This document shows positions 1 to 10,600 of a stretch of DNA of 64,000 bases, in pieces. Under the pieces are notes generated by a model. That model saw only the letters and a program-made list of their open reading frames with translations. It was not told the DNA's origin and searched no databases. The translations under genes were made by a program, and so were the position numbers. This DNA comes from Diploscapter coronatus. Taxonomy: Eukaryota; Nematoda; Chromadorea; Rhabditida; Rhabditidae. How positions within the stretch are numbered: position 1 is the first letter of the stretch; each line of letters opens with the position of its first letter. Location of the stretch: positions 62,001 to 126,000 of the forward strand of contig OZ038422.1 of NCBI GenBank assembly GCA_964036155.1, written 5' to 3'.

Positions 1-389
1 TAATTTAACTCTTACTATCATTGCCATTTTTCTTGATGACAGTTCGTAAATTACGACACATTTTCTATTAAAGTAAGATTATTTTTATTTTTTCGCCACT
101 ATGATACTTCACATTACTAAATTTGAGAATATTAATGTTTTAATAGGTAAAATCATTTAATTATCACTTTATGAAAACACAAGTCGTGGATATACTAAAA
201 AGCGTACCGTCAAATACTGGTTACCTTTCTTGACATGCATGACCAACTAACTCTTAAGGCCTAATTCTATTCAAAAAATTAATTACTTTCCGAAAAACGA
301 ACACTACGCACTGTTTCTATCGTTATTCCTTGAAGATGTTTACATAATTGAAAATTTCAGTGCTCAAATTTGATCCACAATCTTCGAAA
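1..389. other. Upstream region of the bZIP gene, no gene seen
   Basis: AT-rich sequence without a coding frame on either strand that I can support. A strong nematode-type splice acceptor (TTTCAG ending at 360) lies 29 bp before the bZIP ATG. It is the likely trans-splice or 5'UTR acceptor for that gene. Confidence 0.5.
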
Positions 390-2551
390 ATGGTTCGAAG
401 CGTCTATTCGCGATCCTCGATGTCCCCGAGAACCGACGATGAGCCTGAAATGTCGAGGAAAGAGAAGAATCGTCTCGCAGCTGCCAGATTCCGAAACAAG
501 CAAAAGTCCGAGATTCAGCTCTTCCGAGAGGTACACATTCATATATATTTTTTTTAGATATTTATATTCAACGTTTTAAATCGCGTACTCCATATGAAAT
601 CATTTGGTTAACGATAATTCAATCTATTTACGATACAAAATAATTTGAAACTTATTGAAACGAGTAAATTGTCAGAGAAATGCAATTTATTTACTGAAAA
701 TACTTTGTTTAAATCAAACCTTGCTGATGTAGAAATATAGAACTATATTAGAAATAATAAAATTTATTGATGATACGAAATATCCTAAAACATAACCAAA
801 ATTCGAGTAAATATTGTGGGTTTAAAGAGGGGGGAAAAACATGGTCAACAAGTAAAAATAAAGCTCTACTGCGGGCAACCTGGAAACCATAAGCCCTCAA
901 ACCTTCAAGTCATGCGAAATAGTATGGGAAAAGAAACCCGTACTTCCAATACCCTTCCCTAGCCATACATTATCTTTCAATGGCTTGAGAACTTACGGTT
1001 TCCAAATAAGCTCTACTACGCGATATTTTAAAGCCTATTCTTTATTACTTTAGCTCTGCGAAAACCAGACCAATGAAATCACGACTCTCAAGAACAGGCT
1101 GAAGATCGCTACGGAGAGATGCGGCGAGTTGTCGCGACTGCTCGACATCGCCGTCACCTACTACGGGGAGCCACCCGAGTTGAAGGGACGTATGCTCAGC
1201 CGGACTCCCATTGTGTCGATCGCTAATCATCAGGTATTGTTGATGATGTCCAAGTCTAGGAGGCGCGCAAAGTGTGGTGCACAGTTAATTTTAGTGATCA
1301 GAAAAGCGAGAAAATACACACTATTTCGTTGTGCATGTGTACACACACGCGTGTCTAAACATCTACAGCCCTGGATAAGTCCATAGCTAATTATAATTTC
1401 TATTCTTCCAGAAATCCCTTGATTTCTCCCAAAGCTACGGCGGATACAGCAGCACGTCTTCCTCAGAATGGTCACCGAACTGCAGAGAATCCACCCCAAG
1501 CACCGTATCCTCGCCAGATCTCGATTTCAGTGAGTATACCGTATCATAAGAGTTATTAGCGACTAGATTATTAGTAATTTGCATTTATCGCCGTATATGA
1601 TGGTTTTGAAGAAAAGATCATATGACACAAAAAATCTCTAGATACAAGGTTTAACTTAATTTGTACTATCTTTTCAATGAAAATTGTATATAGAAAAACA
1701 AGATATACTCTCAATTATCTACAAGATGAACGTTGCTGCTCTTTCTCGGGCTCTAACGTCGGTGCGAAGCCTTTCCTTCTTGTCCGCCTGCGTTCTCGCC
1801 GCGCTCTCTCCTTTTCTTACACTATTTTTATTCTGCGATTCGTATCAGCGTCTCTACCCTTCCCGCTAGGCAACTTTCATCTCATAAATAATCGAGAGTA
1901 TCATGGATCAACTATTAGATTCAATTGAATTATTTCCAGCCTACTTCAACCCGGAGATGACGAGCTGCCGAAGCACACCGGCCACGATGAGCTCCTACTC
2001 GCCAGAACCCAAGCATCAATACTATGCGGAAAGCGATAGCTTCTATCAGCCTGTGCAGTCCGTTCAACCCACGCCTGAAGAACCAAACAATGCTCCGGAA
2101 AGACCTAGTCAGGTAGGAATTTCGATAGGTTGCAAAATTTCTTGAAGAAGTTTGATATGGAACTTATTCAATGCTCTCTTTGAGATATAATATCAAGTGA
2201 ATAAATTGTCTTTTCTTCAGGTTATCGTGGATGAAAGCCAGCAAGCAGACAATTCTCAAATGCCCGTCTATCATCAGACTGAGTCAATTGGAAATATGCT
2301 CACTACTCCTACTGAGTAAGTATATTAAAAAATTGTATAAAATTATAGCTCCTGATCAAACTCTTATGATATAAAAGATATTATGATATGGTGGATGAAC
2401 GATATATCATTATTAATGCCTTGCATATCATAAGATTTGAGACATGTTTCACAAATTTAAACTTAATAATCCAAGAAATAAACCTAAGATTTTCAGATTC
2501 CGCCAAGCCGGTAACAACTTTTCTCCGCTGTTCAAAAAATACTTCGGGTAA
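390..2551 (+). CDS. bZIP transcription factor, six exons, about 253 aa
   Basis: Predicted nuclear DNA-binding protein. Exons: 390-530, 1054-1233, 1412-1529, 1940-2112, 2221-2315, 2497-2551; all phases join. Residues 22-41 form a basic region matching the bZIP signature (Asn, two residues, Ala-Ala, one residue, Arg-Phe-Arg). Family knowledge places this nearest the ATF3/JDP2/Fos style, with Phe where Cys or Ser is usual. The zipper crosses the first intron and is degenerate: the inferred d positions read Phe, Gln, Leu, Ala, Leu. The rest is Ser/Pro/Thr-rich, as in activation regions. ATG 390 is chosen because it follows the acceptor at 360. The last intron uses a strong GTAAGT donor at 2316; if unspliced, translation would stop at 2317-2319. 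Introns 1 and 2 contain MITE-like repeats. No specific ATF/zip orthologue is assigned. Confidence 0.82.
868..1021. repeat. Family R1 palindromic MITE-like element
   Basis: Inverted ends (GGAAACC...GGTTTCC with a CTTGA/TCAAG core) inside bZIP intron 1. The same structure recurs at 8068-8197, 14089-14205, 25122-25255, 50984-51077 and 62405-62530. This copy is bracketed by a near-perfect 13-bp direct repeat (AAGCTCTACTRCG at 861-873 and 1009-1021). Confidence 0.6.
1235..1330. repeat. Partial family R4 element
   Basis: One arm of the R4 terminal repeat (GGAGGCGCGCAAAGTG and the following TTTTAGTGATCAGAAAAGCG) lies in bZIP intron 2. The second arm is missing, and an R6 half-element follows directly. 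Confidence 0.5.
1325..1380. repeat. Family R6 half element
   Basis: Contains CACGCGTGTCTAAACATC followed by TACAGCCCTGG. This matches the arms of the palindromes at 51283-51334 and 52875-52925. Confidence 0.5.
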
Positions 2552-3257
2552 CTTCACGCAAATGCAATATTCTCCTTAAAACCGAAAATACTTAACGTCA
2601 TGATATTCATTTAGCCATTTTGTATGTTTAAGGTTTATGTCACAGACTTCATGACGCTTATATTTTTAAAATGTGAATCTCTTAATCATGATTTGATATT
2701 TAACTCCTCATTTTTTGTTGTAAATATCAATGTTGTGCAAAACTGGACATTTTCGAGAAACTGAATTTTTCTCACCTATTTGATATTGCATATATTTGTT
2801 ATGGTGCTATTTAATTTAAACACTTTTTCTTTTGTAGTTGCTTAGATCACCATATCACTACAATATAAGGTAGTGTGTTGTAGTGAACTTTGGGATTTCA
2901 ACTAATTCATCTTCAAGATACTTAAATTCAAGCTGAAATCCCTTTCATGGGCTTAGAAATTGTTTCTTCTACCTTGTTTTAGCAATAAACCTTTCGAAGA
3001 TCATCGATTTTCCGCGTTTTTCATCGAAATGTCACTTCGGAAACTTTACATTTTATCGTCGCGGCACAAGACTGGTTTTAACACGAGAAATTGTAACGAA
3101 TGAAGAGACTATGACAATCGCTTGAGTCACTTTCTAGGCAATTTTGATGTTTTCTCGATCATCTTCCAAGTTCAATCAAATGTAGCTCATCAAAGGGCGA
3201 GAAAATGGAGAAATTAACTCATCAATCGTCAATTTTGACGAGTCATAAACAAAAAAG
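2552..3257. other. Convergent intergenic region (bZIP / tyrosine kinase)
   Basis: About 700 bp between two convergent 3' ends. A candidate polyadenylation hexamer AATAAA for the bZIP transcript is at 2983-2988. No further gene seen. Confidence 0.4.
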
Positions 3258-6200
3258 TTAAGATTTACACTTAGAGGCGGTCAAAATATCGTAAATTCGG
3301 TTGAAAGTGGGTCGTTCCTGCGACTCTTTCTTCCAGCATATCGTCATCAGATTCTGAAAATCGATGAAATTAGCAAACATGAGAGAATTAGCAAAATATT
3401 GATTTTCCCCGACTAACCGAAATTTCATCTGGCGTTCCGGCGGGCTGATCCAATCTTTTGCCTGTCTTCAAGAAAGCGTAAATGTTGTAATTATCGTAGA
3501 TATCCGCTGAAAGTCACGTATACATTTACTGTAGCTTTTTTTTTTTGTTTTTTTTTTTTTTTTATAAAATATACCGTAAGGCAACTTTCCACCAGAATAA
3601 ATTTCGTACAGAAGAACACCGAAAGACCACACGTCATTTTTTATGGTGAAAGTAGCACTATGATGGTTTGCCATAGATTCGATCACTTCGAATGATTGCC
3701 ATCTGCAAACATTTTGGTGAAGTCTGATATCATTTTGGCACCATTTGGGACTACCTGACTGGTATCATACGCTGCGTATCCATCTCGTAGTTTTGGCTTG
3801 CATCGAGCTTTCTGGCGAGACCAAAGTCGCCAATCTAACAAAGTTCTTTGATTCGTTCAGGAAAAGAATGACTACCTTAGCGATCTCTTTGGTAGCATCC
3901 AGAAGAATGTTTCTCGTAGCAAGGTCTCTGTGAACCAAACCCTCTTTTTCGATATATTTCATGCCATTTGCTATCTACAAATTGATTATGTCAGTTTGTG
4001 ATTTAATTTGTCAATTTGTAAAGGTCATTCATTTTCTTCCTTCAAAGGCTACTTTGACAACGATTGGATGGTTGTTGCAAGAAGTTGAGAATAGCTCTTG
4101 CGAAAATCAGACTTGACAAATTTCAAACGACGGTTAATCACATGAAATGAGGCAATATGTCTTATGGAGAGAGTAAAAGAGCAGCTATTTGTTTTCCGAA
4201 GACATACCTGTTGACACCATAACTTCAATTGTCCTGGGGGCATGCTCATATTGGATTTGTCGTAGGTTTGGAGACACTGTTCTAGACTGCCACCAGCCAT
4301 GAACTCCAGTTTGATCAGGTAGGGCTCGTGAGGAAACATGTCCACCCCATAGCAGGCCACTATGTTCTGATGACGGATGGACAAGGCGCAGGTTGCCTCT
4401 CTGAACAGAAGTTTAAGAATGTTCCTATCAGATAGATTTGAACGGCATCATGATTATCTTCAGTGTTACTTCTCCAAAAACTGCATTTTTAATGACACGT
4501 GATTTACTTGGCAAATTTCAAGATGGCTTGTTTAGATAAATTCGCAATGCATTTGATGAACCCACCGAACATCGAAGTTCCGTTCCTGGATTTCTTTGAC
4601 CGCACAAATTGTGCCACTAATGAGAGCCTTGTACACCTTGGCGAAATGACCCTCACCAAGAAAACCAATGAACTCGACGCTTCTCTGAGGTGGCAATTGG
4701 AGCTGCTGAAACTCTTCTTGATCAAAACAATCATCATCTATCTTACTTCTTGATCTGGAAGGGGTTGCGGGCTTAATCTATCATACGGAACTGGAATGGG
4801 TTCTGGTGGTTCGGTTCTAGGGTCCCTAGGCGGTGCAGAATTGGGGCGTGTATTGTCAGGACCACTCTTATATTCACTGGAAGCAGAAGCTGTGTCCGAA
4901 TCAGGCTTGGGAATGGAAGGACTTTTATGCTCCGAATTGCCAGATGGATCGCTGGTTGAAGAACGACGTGGCTCAGGATCCTTCTTAATTATGATGCGTG
5001 TTCTCGTAATTGTGCTACCATTGCCTGATACCTGATCTATTCCGGGGTTCAATATCGAAGAACCATCTTTCGCTGGATGAATTTGGGATTCAGATGGTGC
5101 CTTAGAAGGATTTTCTCCGTCGATCGGAACCAGAGTATTTTTAGTTGGACCTTCTGAGGAGGGTCGTGGTGGGTCCTGGTTCTGTAAAGGAGATGGCGGC
5201 TTCGGTGGTATTTTCGATTCGAAGATAGAAAGATCAACTTCTCGTTCTTCGAAATGGATGACGAAGGATGGGGTTGGTTCGCATTTTGCGGATGGATCAG
5301 GTTTCGGAGAACACTCTTCTTCGGCCTTAGGAGCCAGATCTTCGTATAGGTGCTTATTTTTCGTCGTATCAAACGTGCCCCGTAGCTCCTTGATGGCGTT
5401 GGCGCAAATTGTTGCGTATTCCGGAGTCAGTTCGACATTGAGCTCTCTCCGAAGTGCTTCGCGGATTCCTTTCAGCACGATCCTTTCAGGGCTGTGTGGT
5501 TCAATGTTGTAGTAATCATCTGGAGTTGTAAGGTGCCTGATCTTCCGGAGTTCCGTTGTCCCACGATATTCTCCGAACAAGTCAGTTAACAGATGCCCCT
5601 TGGGCAGGTCAGACAAGTCGACTTCCATCGCACTGAGGACGAGTTCCTGTAAGTTCGACATTAGGTGTAAATTAGCTAGCGAGTAATCATCAGTAGGGGG
5701 TGTATCCTCTGTCCAGATGACCAGATGACATGTCGGTGCGCATTACGACTAGAATAACTCACTTGTATCGTAGCGATGATATTAAACCGATTTTCACGCA
5801 ACGGGTAGACACTTCGCTTATGAGAGCGTTCAGTGATAACTTTGGAAAAGTGATCTTTAAGGGCTCTAAAATAAAAAATATCCGGGATAGGAAACATTTT
5901 GATTACATTTTATCTGTACAAGTCTTGCTGGCTTCGTCAGACACTGCATAGGGTCGAATATCGTCGCGCAAATTTGGATTGTAAAGCGATGGAAGTGGGG
6001 TGTTGAAGAACTCCATGAATGGGAATTGTCTGTCCATATTCATATGAGAAAGTGAGGGTTCTCCTAGCTTATACGCGGAATCTGAAAAGGCAACTTTAGA
6101 ATATGGGACAATTTGTAGCAAAATTTATGAACATTCCTTGCTAAAGTTTGAAGCAAATCTTCTCAGATTTGAACTTTTAAAGGATGACATTTTACAAGGA

Positions 6201-6649
6201 GTCTACCTTTAGCGTCGTCGGAATCGCTTGTACTGGTTTGCAGGTAATGTGGCGAGTTTTTATCTTGTAGTTGCTTGATTAGATCATCTAACGAGTTAGA
6301 ATGGCACTTATTGGAAATCGAGTATTGGACACAGTTATTCTTCTCAGCTATTGTGATTGAGTAGTGATAGAATTTATCTGAAAATCACTAAACTGACAGA
6401 AAACATATGAACTTTTACGTCTCCCATCGTGAAAGTTGTCGACGGTTAAGGTGAGTCGATTTTCATCGGAATATGGAGACCACACGACGAAGCTGCACCG
6501 AGGTAAATCCTGTCTTAACTTTACGGCCTCAACCTCGTACCGATTTACATTCCAGATTCGGTAACTATAAAGATACTGCATTTATCCGAATAGAAGGGCA
6601 CTCTTTAATAGTAGGGCAACCCCAAAATGCCAAACTACCCATTACCCAT
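3258..6649 (-). CDS. Non-receptor tyrosine kinase with degenerate SH2 domain, about 776 aa
   Basis: Cytoplasmic protein-tyrosine kinase. Exons, 5' to 3': 6649-6639 (tentative), 6564-6419, 6377-6207, 6081-5907, 5865-5763, 5646-4747, 4705-4566, 4400-4208, 3974-3876, 3834-3755, 3702-3575, 3506-3418, 3353-3258; all phases fit. The N-terminus (about residues 5-95) resembles SH2, but the FLVR motif reads FVVW, with Trp32 for the phosphotyrosine-binding Arg. A long Pro/Ser-rich linker (about 200-500) precedes the kinase: glycine loop GEGHFAKV (519-526), Lys539 (AVK), HRDLATRN (628-635), DFG (649-651) and CWKKESQERPTF near the C-terminus. HRDLATRN marks tyrosine specificity. The usual APE motif reads SFE. 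All catalytic residues are present, so an active kinase is expected. The 4746-4706 intron is only 41 bp. Exon 1 would start MGNG, a possible myristoylation signal, and is the weakest part. Family not assigned; the SH2-linker-kinase order recalls Syk/Shark. Confidence 0.85.
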
Positions 6650-7665
6650 CTCATATCATCTTAAGAAGTGTTTATAATGTTATTTGGAGTGTATGAGTAG
6701 ATTTAGTCTTTATTTGAAGTGGTAATGATCATGAGAAGTTGAATTATGGTGGTTTGAAAATTCGGTTTTTTTCAAAAATCGGAGTTCTGAAAATAAGGGG
6801 AATACCCTTTTATTAAAATAAATATACGATGAATTTTAAAAAAAGACAAAAATTCAATTTCTCATCATCTTAATGAATAAACCAAAACAATTCATTTTTC
6901 AAATCAGCTATTCTAAATATCAATTTCTAAGCATAAAAGACCTATTATTGAAATATTGAAAATCAAAATTATTTGGAAAAAAGAAAAACTTACTTATTTA
7001 CCGAGTCATTTGACATCTTCGCATATTAAAACATGGGAAATGAGTGCAAGAATTGATTTTCTTAAGGGTTATTAACTCTTATCAGTACTCACCTGGGAAA
7101 GGCTTATTTTATGTAGTGTCTGTTTCAAGTATCAGGGAAATATTGTTTCGAATTTTGAAGATCATAATATGCGCGATACTTACGATTATTTAAATTTATT
7201 TATAAGATGATATTTGGTTTTGTTGACTTGGAGCGTTATAGCAATAAAATAAGGCCCACACGATAATAATCAGGGCTGGACAAAACTTTATCTTTTGCCT
7301 TTGAAATTCTGCCTTTGAGGGTTTTTGGAGACTTTGGCTTTAGGGAGCATTTTTTTAAACTTTGTCTTTGACCAATCCTGATCATAATTTAAAAAAAAAA
7401 ATCGACGAATCATTAAAAAATTTTAAACTTATGATTTTATTTGATTGAAATTTTTGAACATTTAAAAGTTCCTCTAAATCCAAAAGTTCAGAAACCTCCG
7501 TCAAAATGAAGTTGGTTAGTTCACTCAGGGCGTGAAAATTTGCATAATCTGTCATCCCATTGCACTTTTTATCATGACTCTTGAAAATAAATAATTCTCA
7601 CCTTTATATCGTCAAGGTCTCAATTTGTACCGTCAAAAATTCAATATATATTCTAAAATTACTGA
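6650..7665. other. Divergent intergenic region (kinase / MFS-A)
   Basis: About 1 kb shared upstream region of two divergently transcribed genes. AT-rich. Contains CAGGGCTG at 7273-7280, resembling the arm of the palindrome at 52199-52333. No gene seen. Confidence 0.4.
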
Positions 7666-10600
7666 ATGACCACTTTTAATGACGCATCTACCGTCGTCGT
7701 TCAGAGTTCCGAATCTTCTGACGACGATGTCAAGAAATCGTCGTGGTATTTCTGTTTCCACAAGACTCGCTTCGTCATATTACTGATCTCCCTATGTTGT
7801 CTAACCGCGGCCCAAGCAAACCCGCTGCTTCTGAATTTTACGATAATCTCTATGCAAGACGTTATTCAACATGGAAATAGCAGTAAGAAAATAAAAAAGA
7901 AAAATAACAAAAAACGAAGTCTGTTTTGAGCGCTAGAAAAACACTGGCTGGAGGATGGCTCGAAAACGAATCTTCTGTTTTCTGTGGTCGCAATCGGGGC
8001 GCTGATAGGATGTGGGCTGATTACGCCGGGCATCAATATGTTCGGAATTAGGTAGTTGACTTTCCTCGGCTATCTGAAAACCGCATGACCTCATGCCATG
8101 CTAATAGTGCATAGTTAGGGGAGGATATATGGATGGTAGGCTTTCTTTTCCTAGACTATTTCACATTTCATGAGGTCATGCGGTTTCCAGGTTGCCATTT
8201 TCTTCTAGTTTCGAATTTAAGGTTTCTGATTTCTGATTTTGAAAACAGACTAAATTAACACACGAAACTTTCTCTACTTTGGCATTGAAATTGGAGTTTA
8301 TGGATTTGAAAACAAAGTTCGAAAACCAGTTTCAAAGTTATAGCTAAGAAAACAGAAATTCTGACTTTAAAATCAAAACTTCTTTTCTTTTTTAAGCAAA
8401 AAAATCGGATTTTCATTTTCTTAAACGATTTCTTCAGGAAGACATTTTTCGTGTACGGTATCATTTCTGGTTTCGGCACGATATTCCTCCCGCTGGCCGT
8501 TTCCATCAATTTTATCGCCGTTGTGATATGCCGCGTTCTGCAGGTATTTACGACATATTGTAAACGCGAAAATATAATGCGCGAATAGTTGTAAATTATA
8601 TCAATTCTTAATAAAAGCACCGTTCGAAATAGTATAAAGAAGATAGTCAAGCATGATATCATAAATTTAGGTCTAGTTTATCATGACATCATATTGATGA
8701 TCATTAATTTAAACATGAAATAAGGAAGTTAGATATTTTAAACGGTAATGAGGAAGTTAACAATGATGTCATAAATTAAGTCAAGTCAAGTTCCTTGTGA
8801 CCAAGAATGATACCATACTGATAACCACAATTTAATGAGTTATAAGATAAGGAAGTTGTGCTATTTCCCGAAATAGGAATAAGGAAGTTCGATAAATTAC
8901 CGAAAGTAAGGAGGCCCTGTATCACAAGTGACGATCTATTTCCTAATTATCACGTGGACACTTTTTCGGCTGAGTCATAAAACTATCCTTGCAATTTTCG
9001 GGCGCGAATCGTTAGAGTAATTAATTTGGGGGGAAATCGAAAAATTACTCTCATGCGAAGGTTTTGGAACAGATATCCATTATCAATTGTTCCATAGGGA
9101 TTTTCCCCTAAAGTAGTAGAGGCCAATTTTAGCCGCTTATTAAACTACAAAATACAAAAAAACTAAAGTTTAACTACATATGTATCTTACAGCACTGTAA
9201 AATCAAGTGCTATTTGGTATGATGGCTAATTTGTTCAAACCATAATACATTTAGGGCTTCACGCAAGTACACTTAGCTCTTGATCTCTGATCTCTATTTA
9301 ATCTTTTTATCACTAGATTGGGCGAAGTTTCGTAATTTATGATGAAAATGGGTCAATTTTCCATGCCGTCTATGTATAAAATCTAAACAATGAGTTTGTA
9401 GTTTTTTGAAGAAAAACAATGAACTTTCCAACTAAATGTGAGAAAGCAAGTGTTTTCTCCAAAGAAGTCATAAATTTAGGGCTTCGCGCAAGCCGTCGTC
9501 TTTTCAGTGATGGGCAGCATCGCGGAGAAATGGTCGATGCGAAAGGAGACCGGAACTTACATCTCACTTCTTTCAGCGTGTTTGCAGGTAAGGGGAATCA
9601 ATAAGATTAGTCATCTCGAAAAGTATGGAGTAGTATTTGACAAATTAGACTTGGAAGAATCAAAATAGAAAAATAATAATGATATTGTAGTAGTTTAATT
9701 TCATTAATATTGATGCCAAAATCTGGGAGACGTACAAGGTGGTGCGTGGGCTATTTTTAGTGGCTAGAAAAGCGTAGAAATAGCACGCGAAAAGAAGAGA
9801 GACGGGTCCTAAAAATCGCTTCTTTCTTTCCCCTCATTTTCAACCTTCTAGATTTGGGCATTAATAATATGGAAAGAATTGATACGGAATTACTAATCCC
9901 TGAAAGTAGAGAGCTGAATGATGCGATTTTTTATCCCAGGCTAGTTAGCAAGCCTAAATGCTATTACATTTTATTATAACGCTAATTATTTATGCGCGCT
10001 TTCTGAGGCTCAGAAAAGATAATCCTCCGAGGTCGCATTTTTGTATTCGAATTCGACTATGAAATCAGGTAAAACTCAATAAACTAGAGAACTCGATTCG
10101 AGTTTCCAGGTGTGGCTAGCAAGGTTAGACCATGCCACAAAATGTGATGCTGAAGTTTCGCCTCGTTATCACATTTTCAGGTTCATTTTGGTCAAATCAG
10201 TAATTTCGGTAGTAAGAATGTGTATTTTCCATTTCTACTAGAAAATGATAGCAAACCGTCTACAAGAGTGTTATTGTAGCCATAATAAGATGAAATTTAT
10301 AATTTCAGGGAAACACGATTTAGATTTTCCTGAATTTCGACATGCTACTAATTTTCTAGGATATCACGCTAGAATTTTCCTCAATAATCATTTCTAGTTT
10401 GACTCTAGAATTAATCAAGCTCGTTAAATTGTCAAATTAACTCTCTTGTTTTCAAGATGTTTCCTAAGACAGATCATAAGTTCCATGAGTTAATTAATAA
10501 TATTTCATACTGCGCTACAAATCTTTGTGATACTTTTTTCAGATTTCATCAGCACAAAATCATTTGATTCGAAATTTTGAAGAAAAAGAATGATACGTGC

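Noticed and set aside
3538..3563. Long T-tract as a possible terminator
   Set aside because: It lies in an intron of the tyrosine kinase between exons 3702-3575 and 3506-3418, next to the polypyrimidine region. No termination role is supported.
4796..5035. Plus-strand open frame rich in Gly and Ser
   Set aside because: It lies wholly antisense to the large Pro/Ser-rich exon of the tyrosine kinase, whose splice frame and downstream kinase motifs are convincing. The frame is a shadow.
8255..8662. 135-codon minus-strand frame
   Set aside because: It overlaps the plus-strand MFS-A exon 8438-8543 and intronic low-complexity sequence. Hydrophobic character comes from the antisense of a membrane segment and A/T runs.
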